Below, in pieces: positions 31,661 to 42,666 of a DNA stretch of 64,000 nt (position 1 is the stretch's first letter; each line of letters opens with the position of its first letter). A program made the position numbers and the translations under genes. Where the stretch lies: positions 220,575,473-220,639,472 of the forward strand of contig JARYHS010011408.1 of the NCBI GenBank assembly GCA_031002005.1, read 5' to 3'. Under the pieces are notes generated by a model. The model did not search any database, was not told the DNA's origin, and saw only the letters and a list, made by a program, of their open reading frames with translations. The DNA is from Vandiemenella viatica (lineage: Eukaryota; Arthropoda; Insecta; Orthoptera; Morabidae).

Positions 31661-32277
31661 GAGCTTTTCCCCTTTCTGTCTGAGCACACTGGAGTTCGCG
31701 TACTGGTCAAACCTACTACAGCTCACGCTGCTTAATATCGGATTTGGTATTTCTGTGTGGTAAAGATAAAGCAGTGGATTTCATAGCTTTCAAGCCGTAT
31801 TCCCGTAGGATTAGCTGAGACAGAGGCCTGCAATCCTATTTTCTGACGGTAGGCACTGGAGTGGACGTACCGTGGTCAGCGAAACGGTTGGGCTCTTTTT
31901 CTTTACCTTCCCGCGCAGTTTACCCCCATGACACTCATTTGATAGCAGACCGAGTGGGCCTGGGAGGGGCGGGGGGGGGGGGGGAGGTGTTCTGAACGTT
32001 CAGCTTCGAGAAAAAAATCCTCGGCTAGTTGTGTCATAACATAGAGAAGTTATAAAGAAAAAGCAAAAAAGCAGTTGGTTGCTAGGGAAACAACAGCGTA
32101 ACAAGAACCAGTGGGCGAGCAAGAAGGTTTAGTTTGAACGTTTGGGGTTGAAGATGTATAGTTGCTGCTTATAGAGGACCTTCGGATACGAATTAGTAAA
32201 GTATAAAAGAAATAAAGATCGATGAATTAAATGAAAGGTTGTTTTAAAGTTTCGACCCAAGACTTGGGATGAATATT
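31661..32277. other. Nothing recognised; G-run at about 31969-31984
   Basis: A 14-16 base G tract lies in otherwise ordinary sequence. No gene or repeat ends were seen. Confidence 0.4.
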
Positions 32278-32290
32278 TATTAGAATAGCA

Positions 32291-32515
32291 CCGAGCGTGG
32301 TGGTGTAACGGATAGCGTTCTGGCCTCGCATTCGGGAGGACGGGCATCCAGATTTGGGTTTTCCATGGTTTCCCCAAATCACTCCAGGTGAATGCCGGGA
32401 TGCTTCCTTCAAAAGGCCATGGCCGAATTCCTTCCCATTCCTTGCCCCCATCCTTTCCCGTCTCTAAAGACCACGTTGTTAAAAAGGGACGTTAAACTGT
32501 TACAAAAAAAAAAAA
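32291..32515 (+). mobile_element. SINE family 1 type B with B-box deletion
   Basis: It is flanked by a perfect 13-bp duplication, tattagaatagca (32278-32290 and 32516-32528). The head A-box region (gtggtgtaacggatagcg) is intact. However, 20 bases including ggttcgaatcc are missing between gggaggac and gggcatcc. The body and type B tail match the copy at 13653 very closely. Confidence 0.95.
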
Positions 32516-32687
32516 TATTAGAATAGCAACACGACGATAACACATCAAAATACGATGACAAGAAACCTAATAAAATAAGACATAACCCCGGCCGTAGTCC
32601 CAGGACTATTTATTTCATTCCATAACGATTGTTTAATAACTCTTTAGAATATTATAAGATTCCAAAACATTGACAATAGTCTTTGCT

Positions 32688-32903
32688 AAACGTAAATTAG
32701 TCCACAACCCCAAAAGGAGCATTCTAAACCACTGTCAGAGTTAGGACGACCAGTTCTCTTCCTCTGGGACATACAGTTTAACGTGGAATCCGAACCTTAG
32801 CACGTATGATCAAACACAGCTTTTAAAAATTCCTACCCGGGACCGGAGTAGCGAACCTTTAGTAAACAAGTGCCTTAACCATTGAGCCACCAGGCCGCAC
32901 TAA
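32688..32903 (-). mobile_element. tRNA-derived SINE, family 2
   Basis: The minus strand begins gcctggtggctcaatggtta (A-box region) and continues with ggttcggattccacgttaaa, gtcccagaggaagagaactg and ttgtggacta. It matches the complete copy at 34191-34448. The 3' part has lost one of the two hairpins. tctttgct is repeated at 32680-32687 and 32904-32911. Confidence 0.85.
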
Positions 32904-32911
32904 TCTTTGCT

Positions 32912-33482
32912 TACAAATATCCTTACGATTGTTTACAGTGTCATTCTGAGTTTTTTTTTCTAAAAATTCTGTTTAATGTCTAGTTTACTGTTCAGTTTTA
33001 TCAGAATTCAGTTTATTTCTAAATATCAAAAGTTGTATTGCTCTACCATCCTCCAGACAACCTTCACATCAAATGATTGGACGTATAAAATTTAACGGTA
33101 GCCCATAACGTTTTCCTCGCACGAAAATTCTTGTACAACTTCTAACCGAATCGTCTGAAGTAATGTATATATTAGTTTTGTATCTTATACAAGCAGAAAA
33201 ACAAAGCGTTCCAAATTGAAACAATTCACTGAACCTCAAAAAGGAAGTTTCATGGTTATTTACTCTGATATTTGTAAGTTTTAAGAAATTAAAAATGTAG
33301 CCAGTCCAGTGATAGATGAAAGAAGAAGGGAAATCTTTGTAGTCTTATTATACGTTCGGTTATTGTGGGCTAAAGGAGGGAAAATCGGCGGAAGCCGAAA
33401 GCGGCCATGATACAATAAGCCAAATTATAAAGGATAAAAAAAACCTGTTATTTATGGAATAAAAATGTGTACGATATATATA
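32912..33482. other. Nothing recognised
   Basis: AT-rich spacer; (TA)n begins at its right end, where the mariner remnant inserted. Confidence 0.4.
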
Positions 33483-33954
33483 GCGCAAGCCAAAAATTAG
33501 GCGGTCTTTTTCAATAGTCGTACTGCTTTCTGAGAATGCGTATTTGCAGTTGATACTACTGTGGCAATGCGTGTCCCACTTGATCTTGGATCACACCAAT
33601 ATGGAGCCGGCAGTGACAGCGCAAACATGTCCGCTCCACTAGTAGTTTGCACGAAGGAGGAACAAAGGGCAGTGATACAATTTCAGAATAAGTAAAATGG
33701 GCTGAAATTCATCGTAGACTTTAAGCACAGTACCGGGAAAGTACATTATCACGGACATGTGTTTTCGAGTGGATCGAGAAGTTCAAAACTGGACGGACAA
33801 CTGTGACGCAAGAAGAGGGAGCAGGGTGTCCGTCAACGACCACCTCGGACGACAAAATTGAGCAAGCTCGACAAATAGCGTAACGTAGCCTCTACTTTGA
33901 ACATGGTTCGCTATGTAACATTATCCGTCCGGATAATTTTTGACTCATCCTTGT
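33483..33954 (+). pseudogene. Mariner-like transposon remnant with HTH region
   Basis: The plus strand encodes VCTKEEQRAVIQFQNK, then in shifted frames EIHRR.., YHGHVFSSGS or the equivalent VFEWIEKFKTGRTTVTQEEG and GCPSTTTSDDKIEQARQIA. I recognise the N-terminal helix-turn-helix of mariner/SETMAR-type transposases (eqRavIrFl..eg......i...v.eWiekFk.GRtsv.de.rsGrPst). The catalytic DDE/D domain is missing. The ends agccaaaaattaggcgg and tccggataatttttgact are imperfect inverted repeats, and both flanks are TA-rich, as expected for TA target insertion. Confidence 0.75.
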
Positions 33955-34180
33955 ATATATATATATATATATCTTTTCTACTTAAACCCTGTTGTGAATG
34001 TGAATTTACCAATCTCTTTATTACATAGAGCAGATATGCAATAATTATAACCTTAACATTATTTTACGCTTTTCTCACATTTAATAAAATAAATTATAAA
34101 AATTAAATAATTTGTTCGTGGCACTTACTTAATGCCAAGGAATATATTTTTCGTTCAAGAATATAAAAATGTTGTTCATT
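33955..34180. repeat. (TA)n and AT-rich spacer
   Basis: A (TA) run at 33954-33972 follows the mariner remnant; the rest is AT-rich with no gene. Confidence 0.5.
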
Positions 34181-34190
34181 AAATATTAGT

Positions 34191-34448
34191 GAGCATTCTG
34201 GTAGCTCAGTGGCTAAGGCGCTTGCTTTCAAAACGTTTGCTGCTCCTGCCCCCGGCACGAATCCCGGCAGATGCAGGAATTTTGAGAGATGTGTTTAATC
34301 ATATGAGCTATGCTAGGTTCGGATTCCACGTTAAACTGTAGGTCCCAGAGGAAAGGAACTGGCCATCCTACCTCTGACACAATGGCTTAGTATGCCTCCT
34401 TCGGGAGGATCCAACCAACCTTCGGGTTGTGGACTAAGTTGAGTTTTC
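34191..34448 (+). mobile_element. tRNA-derived SINE, family 2 (complete) with two UUCG hairpins
   Basis: It is flanked by a perfect 10-bp duplication, aaatattagt (34181-34190 and 34449-34458). The head ctggtagctcagtggctaag holds the A box and cacgaatcccgg the B-box region. The 3' part contains cctccTTCGggagg (34395-34408) and caaccTTCGggttg (34416-34429), two five-pair stems with C(UUCG)G loops. There is no poly-A tail. Diverged relatives lie at 32688-32903 and 62460-62690. Confidence 0.93.
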
Positions 34449-34458
34449 AAATATTAGT

Positions 34459-35033
34459 ATGCTTGTTAAAAAATGAAGTTGACCACAAATAGTGGACACA
34501 ACATATCTTCTCTATTACTTACAGTTCTATAATGCCATAATGTCCTTGCCAATACTTAGATTAATTACTGCAATACTGTTGAGTGCCATTTTTCTGAAAT
34601 TTTAAGGAAATCGCCGAAATCTTTAACCATAAAGCGCATAAGTCACTCATCACTATCGGCGCTTGCTGTCGTAATATAAGGTTGTGTTAGTCGAGATCAG
34701 TTTGAAATCAGTTGGAGACGAAGTCACACGGAAGACGAGATAGATGCATAGCATGAAATCATTTGAGACGAAGGTCAGTGCAAGTTCAGGGGGCGTGTTC
34801 AGTTATCATTCATCATTATTAAAACAGACGACACTCAAGGTTTTAACGACGCCAAGGAGATAAGGTACGCCGAGGCAACTGTAGATGAGCATAAACAGTA
34901 AACCGATGGTCTCTACATCGAAAACAAATTTTTTATAATCTATGGAAAAGGGAAAAAAGTTTATTTAGGAGATCAGTGGTGCTACGGTATCAAAACATCA
35001 TTAAAAGTTTTCCGTAACTATGTCTTTATTTTT
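34459..35033. other. Nothing recognised
   Basis: The repeated word gagacgaag occurs at 34714 and 34763; no gene was found. Confidence 0.4.
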
Positions 35034-35225
35034 TTATGGCTTAAGCTTCGTCGACGTCGAGGTTACTAGAGGTGGGAAAGGAGTGGGGTATTCAGCCATG
35101 ACCTTTTGATGTAACCAGCCGGTATTCTGAAAACCTCTGGAAAACTGAAATCTGTATGGCCGCTGGGGGATTGGAACCTGCTTTCTCCCGAATACGTTAG
35201 CTCTCACCCACCACTGTTGGTGAAA
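35034..35225 (-). mobile_element. SINE family 1 type A, strongly diverged
   Basis: The type A tail (ctcgacgtcgacgaagctta) and the ggtttccagc-like body are still visible on the minus strand, and a ggtgggtgagagct head remains. Several internal deletions show that it is old. Confidence 0.75.
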
Positions 35226-35376
35226 CAATATCATCCATTTCATTTACTGTGACCTCTAATAATCTGTAAGTCAGTCAGAAAGGAATGTTGCAATTCTTTT
35301 AATGCTGTAGGTATGGAATAGTGTCATGCAAATTACGTCTACTCGCGGTCGAACTCGCTCGGGTATTTATTCCTAT

Positions 35377-36973
35377 TAGAGGTGGGCGCCGCTTGCCAAA
35401 ATCTCGGTGGCGGCGCGCCGAACATTTTCAGCCGGCGGCGGCGTAACGCGAAATGAACTTAGCTTCGACCTTTTCACACAAATCACTACCTTAATCACAG
35501 AAAATACTCTTTCGCTCGGTGTTTTTTTTTGCTATTCAAGCAACATAAAAGATTTTAGTCATTAGAATCTGATGTAACGGATGAAGCTAAATATCTCCAA
35601 CTTTCTTGATCGCTCGGATGATCATTATCGGCATATACTCGATGTTTCATTATTAGTTTTTACAGCAACGATGTATCATTGGTGTATTTTGTAGAAGCAA
35701 TAGGGTCCCTATCTTCATTTATTTCCTTGAGGCAAGAAATGAAGTACCGTATTGATTCCAAATATGTATCTACGTCTTTGAGACTCATAAACCCATAATC
35801 CAAAAGTGATACTGTTACGACCGCTTTGTGGCAGCGAATCGTTTGCTCATTTCTGTCACCATGTTGCGATTAAGCCGAAATATAATCAATAGTTCGTTAT
35901 ATAAGACGGAATTCAGGATGTAAATTATTTCAGAACGGAACGGAAGAGTCACATTCATTGTACGTACATATCTTTGAGGCGATGTGAAGTCAACTGCTTC
36001 GCGAAACCTTTCCAAAATTTTTGTTATATCCTTTATGTCTAAAAGATTCAACTCACTTTGATTAATCTTTCTCTCATCTTGTTTATTAGGTCACGGTTGC
36101 ATACATGGGTTAAAATTGCAAGCATCTCTGGAAATCTGTGCCAACGAGTTGGTCTTTACCAGTTGGTCTTTCAGTTTTAATAGGAGTGTATATAATATTT
36201 CCTGATCCTAATACGAATAGCTATCTTCAACCATTTCATTCAATCTTTCTGTATGTACTGGTTCCATCTAATCATTTTCTAAAATAGGATCGGACTGATC
36301 ATTATCTAGCTATTGAACGATGTTATCAAGGGAATCCATAAACTCTTTTTCCGTTCTTTCGGCTAATGCTTCTAGCTCTCTCTCTCGAAAATCATTTTGC
36401 ATTTTTTGTTTTACGAACGTTTCAATTTCTGGAACTGTGTTTATGCGTCCACTGTAACCACATTATGGAGCCCATGACCAGGACGCAGATGCTGCTCCAT
36501 ATTAGCCAACGAAACCGCTCTTCGCACATTTTCTCCAACATCAATGATATCTAGAATCTTCTTTTCATTCAGTCACAACTGTTTCTTTACATCCCTTATC
36601 ATGCCTTCTATTTTATTTCCAGTCTTCATTTCCTCCATACGCTGAGTACTCAGGGTTACATACTTCACTGTTTTTACCGCATTCAGGTGAGCTAAGCAAT
36701 AGACTTGATCGGATTGACAATTTTCTTCTTACTGGCTTCTTCTATCACTAAACTTCCGAAATATTTCCAACAAAAACTGGTTTGGCTTAGATATTCATAA
36801 CACTGTTACAGAGAATGTTTTAACGTCAGTTTTAGCTAATTCACTCAATTTAGCACCTACTTATTCACTCAATTTAACGATTCTTTTTAAAGTGTTGGGA
36901 AGTGTTGCTCAAGGACGCGCCGCGCAGCAATTGGCGGCGGCACGGGCGGTTGCGGGCCACTGAGACACCTCTA
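35377..36973 (-). pseudogene. hAT transposon with decayed transposase
   Basis: A perfect 8-bp duplication, attcctat, flanks the element (35369-35376 and 36974-36981). The ends share TAGAGGTG as inverted repeats. Both sub-terminal regions are GC-rich (ggcggcg words). The minus strand encodes FREAVDFTSPQRYVRTMNV in the middle (35815-36051). Near 35499-35522 it encodes TPSERVFSVIK, the TxSERvFS signature of the hAT C-terminal dimerisation domain. Stops and frame changes elsewhere make the transposase non-functional. The order on the minus strand (catalytic region right, dimerisation domain left) fits one gene. Confidence 0.85.
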
Positions 36974-36981
36974 ATTCCTAT

Positions 36982-38009
36982 GACCGGTCCTCTCTACTCA
37001 GGCGAGATATGACCTCTAGAACTTCCCCAGACTCGGTGGTTAAACTAAGGCTCGGAGGACAAACGAAGGTTCAACAACTCAGAAACAGCGCATAATGTCT
37101 TTCTCGCTCGTACCACGCATTATAGAAAACTGGACAATATTGTACGGCAGGGGCATTCTCGAATCTACAGTATAACAGTAACTGCTACCATCATTTTATG
37201 TACGTTCTGTCAATTAAATCGCCGCTTACATGAAGTGCAACGTGTATGTGTTTGATAAACAAATGTAACGCGAGTACTACAAACTGTGAGATCAGAACAC
37301 AGTGCAACCAAAACCATAACATAAATAAGAGTATAACCTGAATCCACATTTAGTGCATTATGATTTTTACGGAAGCTTCAAATATATCTGAGATCTTGTA
37401 AGGATTTGTACTTTTTAAAGCACGACATTGAACTCACTTTAATGATATAATTGATATCACTCTCATACCTGATTGTAAATAACCAAAAGATCATTCATAT
37501 GTTCAGGAGAATGACTGTTCCACTTTTATGAAATGCTGGAACATCGCCAAAGAAATGTTGAAATGCAGTGCAATCAGCTGATTTTTACTTTTTCATTAAC
37601 ATACAGTTGTGCCCGTTATTTAGGTATCAGAATTTTCCGAAAGCAAATGTATACAGTCTTATAGAATGATACAACCGCACGAAGAAAATAACAACAAGCA
37701 GACATATGCTCTCCACTCTAATTTTTCAGTTACTTCATCCTTCGATTTAGCGATTTTAAGGCTACGATGCAGTTCGTGGCTGTCCCGATTGCACAGTGGG
37801 GCGAAATCTCAAAAAGGTGGTCAAAATATGGAAACGTTATCCAACTTTAATGAAACTTTGAACAAAATCGATATTGAGCACGCTGATTACGATTCCAATG
37901 TCAAAATTGCAAAAACAAAAAAAAAAAAAAAAAAAAAAAAAAATGGAGGATGCAATATGGCGGATTAAAAAATAAAAATTGTCTATAAAATGTTTCAATT
38001 GTCATACAA
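36982..38009. other. Mostly unrecognised; A-run at 37918-37942
   Basis: An open frame at 37666-37968 ends in poly-lysine from the A-run and has no recognisable domain. Confidence 0.4.
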
Positions 38010-38405
38010 ATTTATATACAGAGTTTTTCGTCTGGTGTTCTTCAGTATATCGTGTTAATGAAGTTAATTTCGCCAATAACGGACTAAGTTATAAAGAAAA
38101 ATTTGCCACACCTATGGGTATACCATCTCCAACTTTAGTGGACTATGCGAAATTTGGAAGAACAATGTTTTAAACTGCTAGATTTTGAAATGATGTGTTA
38201 TTTCAGATATGTAGATAGTTTTATAATACGACCAAAAACAAAATGGATTATACTTTAAATATTTTTAATAACTATGGCAATAACTTACAATTTACACATG
38301 AAATTTAAAAAGACCAAAAATTATGTTTCTTAGATGTAGAAATAAATAAAACAAATACAGCTAAACTGCAGACAATTAAGCTGCACGAATTGTGGAATAG
38401 CAGTT
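38010..38405 (+). pseudogene. Penelope-like element reverse transcriptase fragment
   Basis: In two frames the plus strand encodes YKEKFATPMGIPSPTLVDYA, then NLEEQCFKLLDFEMMCYFRY followed by VDSFIIRPKTKMDYTLNIFN and, further on, LQFTHEI and LCFLDVEINKT. This is the palm-to-thumb part of a Penelope-like reverse transcriptase: the (q)k.GtpMGsPlSP motif, the catalytic RYVDD region (here RYVD, one Asp lost), and the ikFT.E....LpFLDv.i block. No GIY-YIG endonuclease was seen. It is clearly inactive. Confidence 0.78.
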
Positions 38406-40119
38406 TATAGTAGCATTTTTTTTTTTATTTCAATAGATAAATAGTAGAGAGTGAAGTTAAAATAAGGTTCGTTGTGGAATTCCGTGGAATTTATAGCTGT
38501 TTTCAATTTTGAAAAAGAAAAATAAATTTGTTTAAAAATTATTTATTAAATAAATAACTTTAACATGTTTTTTATGTATTTGTAATACATGTAAACATTG
38601 TACTCACCATCACGATATCCGTCCATTTTGAATGATGAAAATTGCTCAAAACTGAAAACTTTTACACCAGTTCTAAGTAACGGTTGATTTACTTCCTCTG
38701 TATCTCGCAATAGTTGCTCGCTCAACGGAAACGTTTCAAATGATGTACAGCGTCTGCGTCAAGCCTCGGACCTTTTCTAACCATGAAATTAGACACTTTG
38801 GGAGTCAGTCTACCCAACTGTTTACTTAAAATTCCCTAAATAAAAACTTTTTTTTTTTTTACTTTTGGCCAGCTATTGAGATTTTGCCCTACTGTGCATT
38901 GTACGGAGCGAGAACCAGCGTCGCTTCGTCGCCACGCAACATGCGAATAACAGACCGAGCCTACTGTCAGGCTCGAGCTCACATCCAGGCTCGGTCCTCT
39001 GCATTGTATTTCCGACATTTGGCCGGCAGAGGTCGCGGTGGCAGCGACAAACCGAGTAAGCCGAGACAGCGTTTGCACGACTCAGCTATGGAACGAAAGC
39101 ATTTAAAGCAAAAACTATGAGTCGCAGCCATCATAATTTGCTGTTTAGTTTTTAAAAAAATCGCTATCCTTGGACCATTTGATAATAACCATTTTAGAAG
39201 TAACTAGGCTTATACTTACGGGAACCGCAAGAATAATTATCCATTCCACTGTTATCCGCACACATTGTGGTCAATTTCCAGTCCGGCAACACAAATTTCA
39301 GTATTTCGACCTAATCTGAAATTAAAATAATTAGCTGAATTTTAGAAAATACCAATAGAAATGACACAAGGAAACGAAAGAAAGTTACTTAACAGAGTTT
39401 TAAACTGTTTAGTTATAACAGAAGTTGGAAATAATTTGAATTACAAATACAAAATTGTGGTGCCAAACAATGAGTGCCATAAATCACCCACACAAAGTGC
39501 CTGCACAAAATAGGCCATTCATAATTGACGTCACAAGGTAACGGGAAAAAGAGTGAAGGTGTTCTCCACTTTGTGTGACGTCATGCAGGAAGCGCTGTTT
39601 TAATCAAGTTCTAAATTTAAAATTGCAAAGTAAGTGAGTCACAATGGGGGGAGGGAGGGGGGGGGAAGGGGAGTAAGGGAGAAGAGGTACACAAGGTGCG
39701 ACATGGCGTAAAAAGGAGGGGATGGCAAAAAAAGCTTAAAATTTGTGTGCAATTTACAGTGAAACCCAAGTTTAAGGATTCTGGATTTTAACGTCTAGTA
39801 GTAGCTACAACTGGTGGTTGTTATACTGTTTATAAAAGGAAAGCTTTTAATTTGTAGATATAAAATCAAAAGTGCTTTCAACAGTTTTTATATCGAAAAG
39901 GAAATTTTGGTAGTACATTGGATGTTTGCACATTTTCTACCTATCAAAAAATGGTATTAACCTCTTGAGATTTGGATTTATCGCTTCCATTTGATGTGTT
40001 TTTCACGTTCCCCGCTCACATTTTACGGAAAAGCCAAAATATGAATTGGCTGCGAAACTGTGAAATGTCACCAGCACTGCAAAAATTACCGGTACATGGA
40101 TCATATCTACCTAAACTGT
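38406..40119. other. Mostly unrecognised; G-rich tract at 39640-39720
   Basis: G-runs at 39646-39685 and a C/G-balanced patch at 38880-39110 stand out from AT-rich surroundings. Overlapping frames on both strands in the patch (38836-39120) show no domain, so I do not call a gene. Confidence 0.35.
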
Positions 40120-40413
40120 TGGAAATGTCGTGCAGTCCCCGATATGGAGATTCTACGATAACCTCGTTGATGATGAAGTCTTATGTAACTCGACGAGACA
40201 AATAGAAAATAATATTTAATTTTTTTTTGATATCTCGCTTAGTTTTCGTGATGTAGCCTACTGTCTCAAAGGTGAGGTGGTTAGGTTAAAAGGCAGCCTA
40301 GATCAGAAGAAAAACCGCCAAAAACAAATTTGATGACGGATTCTTATGTAACTCGACAAATCGAAAGTGAAGAATAATTTTTTTTTCTCGGTATATTTCT
40401 TTTTCCTCTATAT
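40120..40413 (-). repeat. Satellite-like units related to MITE C, minus orientation
   Basis: Two units with tgatga(t/c)ga-ttcttatgtaactcgac and gatatctcgcttagttttcg words are complements of the internal units at 13029-13430. The second is interrupted by the hAT at 40414. Confidence 0.7.
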
Positions 40414-40742
40414 CAGTGGTTCCCAATTATTTTTTCCCGAGTACCACTGCAAGAAGGAGCTCAACGGCGCGTACGCCTTACAGCTGAAATGATAAATAAA
40501 TGAATTCGTTCATCCCAGTAGAGTGCTTCTCACAACCACAGGATTACAATAATATAATTGACACAAACACAGTTTATCTTAAAATATATTTGGGTGATAG
40601 TAATGTTTCTTTTGGCTGATAAAAGTGGATTTTTTTTTCAATTATTTTAGTGATCCGCTTAGCCAAGAGACTACCGCGCGTACCCCCTGAAGAAACCTCA
40701 CGTACCCCTGGGGGTACGCTTACCACTAATTGGGAACCACTG
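40414..40742. mobile_element. Short hAT MITE, family D, copy 2
   Basis: The ends are cagtggttcccaattatttt and ccactaattgggaaccactg, flanked by ctctatat/ctctagat (40406-40413 and 40743-40750, one mismatch). It is in reverse orientation relative to the copy at 19734; the gggtacg words are now near the right end. Confidence 0.88.
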
Positions 40743-40969
40743 CTCTAGATAAACTGCCACAAAATTGATTTGGATAGGTTGAGATGTGGCCTGAACCAAA
40801 AAATTACCCTAAAACCAAAAGGAACTACACTGGACATGCACGAAGGGTGTTTTGTTTTTTTTCCTACCTGCCGGTTGTGGTTAGGTTCAACAATGAGGCC
40901 TGGACAAGAAAAAAACATCTCAATGGGACAAGAAATCATGCAGTATCTGTAACTAATTTTTGACAGTCG

Positions 40970-41065
40970 ATATCTTCAAAACTAAGCGAGATACCCAAAA
41001 AAAAATATTTTTCACTTTCGATTTATCTCGTCGAGTTACATACGAATCCTTCATCAAATTTTCGC
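40970..41065 (+). repeat. Satellite-like unit related to MITE C
   Basis: tatcttcaaaactaagcgag, tttatctcgtcgagttacat and atccttcatcaaatttt match the units in the elements at 12884 and 42667. Here the unit is outside a complete MITE. Confidence 0.65.
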
Positions 41066-41284
41066 ACCACGGTTATGATAATGCTGCTCCCTCCCAATAT
41101 TATTTTTTTTACTTTTTTAACAAATGCATGTGTGCAATGATTGTGATTAAGAAGCGAAAAAACTCGTCTATTCTGATTCCTCTTAAACTGCAGGTCCAGC
41201 CAAGACAGCGGCAGAATGCAAGGCAAATTCAAATCTATTTCACAAGGTCTCAAGACCACACGAGTTTAATTTTATGGTTTTTCG

Positions 41285-41750
41285 TAAAAGTTTATGGTTG
41301 GACACAGTCAGTAACTGATGTGATGATGGAGCTGGATTGGGAGTCATTGGTGGACAGGAAGTGCAGGGAATGTACAGGACATGTGTTAGGGATGAGGCTT
41401 GGTGGGATATTGGTCAAAGAATTTGGAATAGTGCATGGAAGAGGAAAGACGACCATGACTACTAGCTGGCGATTTCATGCATAAGGGAGTAAGAAAATTT
41501 TCTTTTTTGGTAAGGGTGTAAGGGATTGGAACAAATTACCAAGTGAGGTGGTGAATAATTTACCAAAAACGCTTAAGGAATTTAAAATTAAAATTTGTAA
41601 ATCGGGAAAGTAAATGGGGGAGGAATTTAACACTTCAATTATAAAAGAAAATTTGAAAAAATAAAATAAAAAGGGGTAATTTTATCACTAGGGGTATTGC
41701 CGCCTGATTTTTAGATCCATCGCAATTAAAATTAATGATAATAATAACCG
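41285..41750 (+). pseudogene. CR1/Jockey-like LINE C-terminal fragment
   Basis: The frame starts SVTDVMMELDWESLVDRKCR and, after frame changes, has VRDWNKLPSEVVNNLPKTLK and EFKIKICKSGK. These are the SVT.Mm.eL.WesL..RR and dWN.LP.evv...tl..FK...k blocks at the C-terminus of CR1/Jockey-type reverse transcriptase proteins. The 3' untranslated part matches 2820-2972. Confidence 0.75.
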
Positions 41751-42554
41751 CTAGATAAAAAATGTCAAAGAATTTACAATTTCAGTTACCTTCTTATTTG
41801 ATGTATCCAAACACCCAGATGGACCAGAGGGAAATGAATTTCCAGAGATGTAATAACTCTTCAGAGTCATCTTCTTTTCTTTTTTAGCTGTGGTGCACAG
41901 AACAACTAATCCGTGAAGCCAAGTAGCAAAGAAGAAATTCTCTAATTTTCTCTTAATTTGAAGATGTTTCTCCTGTATTGAAAATTCAACAGGAGATTGA
42001 ATTTACGAATATAATGACGTGTTAGAAGTTGTTAATAACCTGGTTGGAAAACTGATCAAAAAATTTAATGTTCATAGGTTATTCTTGGAATACAACGGCA
42101 CCAGGATCATGGCAAAACATGTGCATTTTAGAAGAGTAACTCAGTATTAGGTTTAGTATAAATCGACCATTAATTATTTTTCTCGCTCTTGCATCTAGAA
42201 TAACATGTCGCGAAATGACAGTTTAATCCTCATCAAGTTTACAGAACAATTAAACAAGTTTAAGTTTGCATTATGTATTTCTATATATCATCCGTCATAT
42301 TTTTATAGCTGTGAAATGTTACGACTACTTTTTACACAGATAGCAAAAGAGTAGTTAGCACAAAATTTGATATGTGAAAATTCCCACTCCGAATAATTTT
42401 GGAAAAGTATTTTACACAAATTCTTTCATGCAATAACTCAGCTGACAATGGCAATAAATTAATATTCGACATTAGTACATAGGTCTCTTTACACGATAAA
42501 GATAAATTTTTGTAAAAGTAAGGTAACATTTACGGTATTTTTGTAGCTTAGTAT
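41751..42554. other. Nothing recognised
   Basis: AT-rich sequence without supported gene; it ends at the poly-A tail of the next LINE. Confidence 0.4.
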
Positions 42555-42666
42555 ATTTTTTTTTGCTGTCATCAGTCTTTTGACTGGTTTGATGCATTCC
42601 TCCATCTTTTCCTATCCTGTGCTAACCTCTTCATCTCTGCATTCCCCTTGCAACCCACGTCCTCAA
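42555..42666 (-). pseudogene. RTE-like LINE 3' end, left of the inserted MITE
   Basis: The T-run, then gctgtcatcagtcttttgac and tggtttgatgcattcctcca match the start of the copy at 25873. The sequence stops at cccacgtcctcaa, where the MITE begins, and resumes at 43346. Confidence 0.85.

Noticed and set aside
38836..39120. Overlapping 78-80 codon frames on both strands
   Set aside because: Locally GC-balanced DNA with few stops; no motif on either strand.
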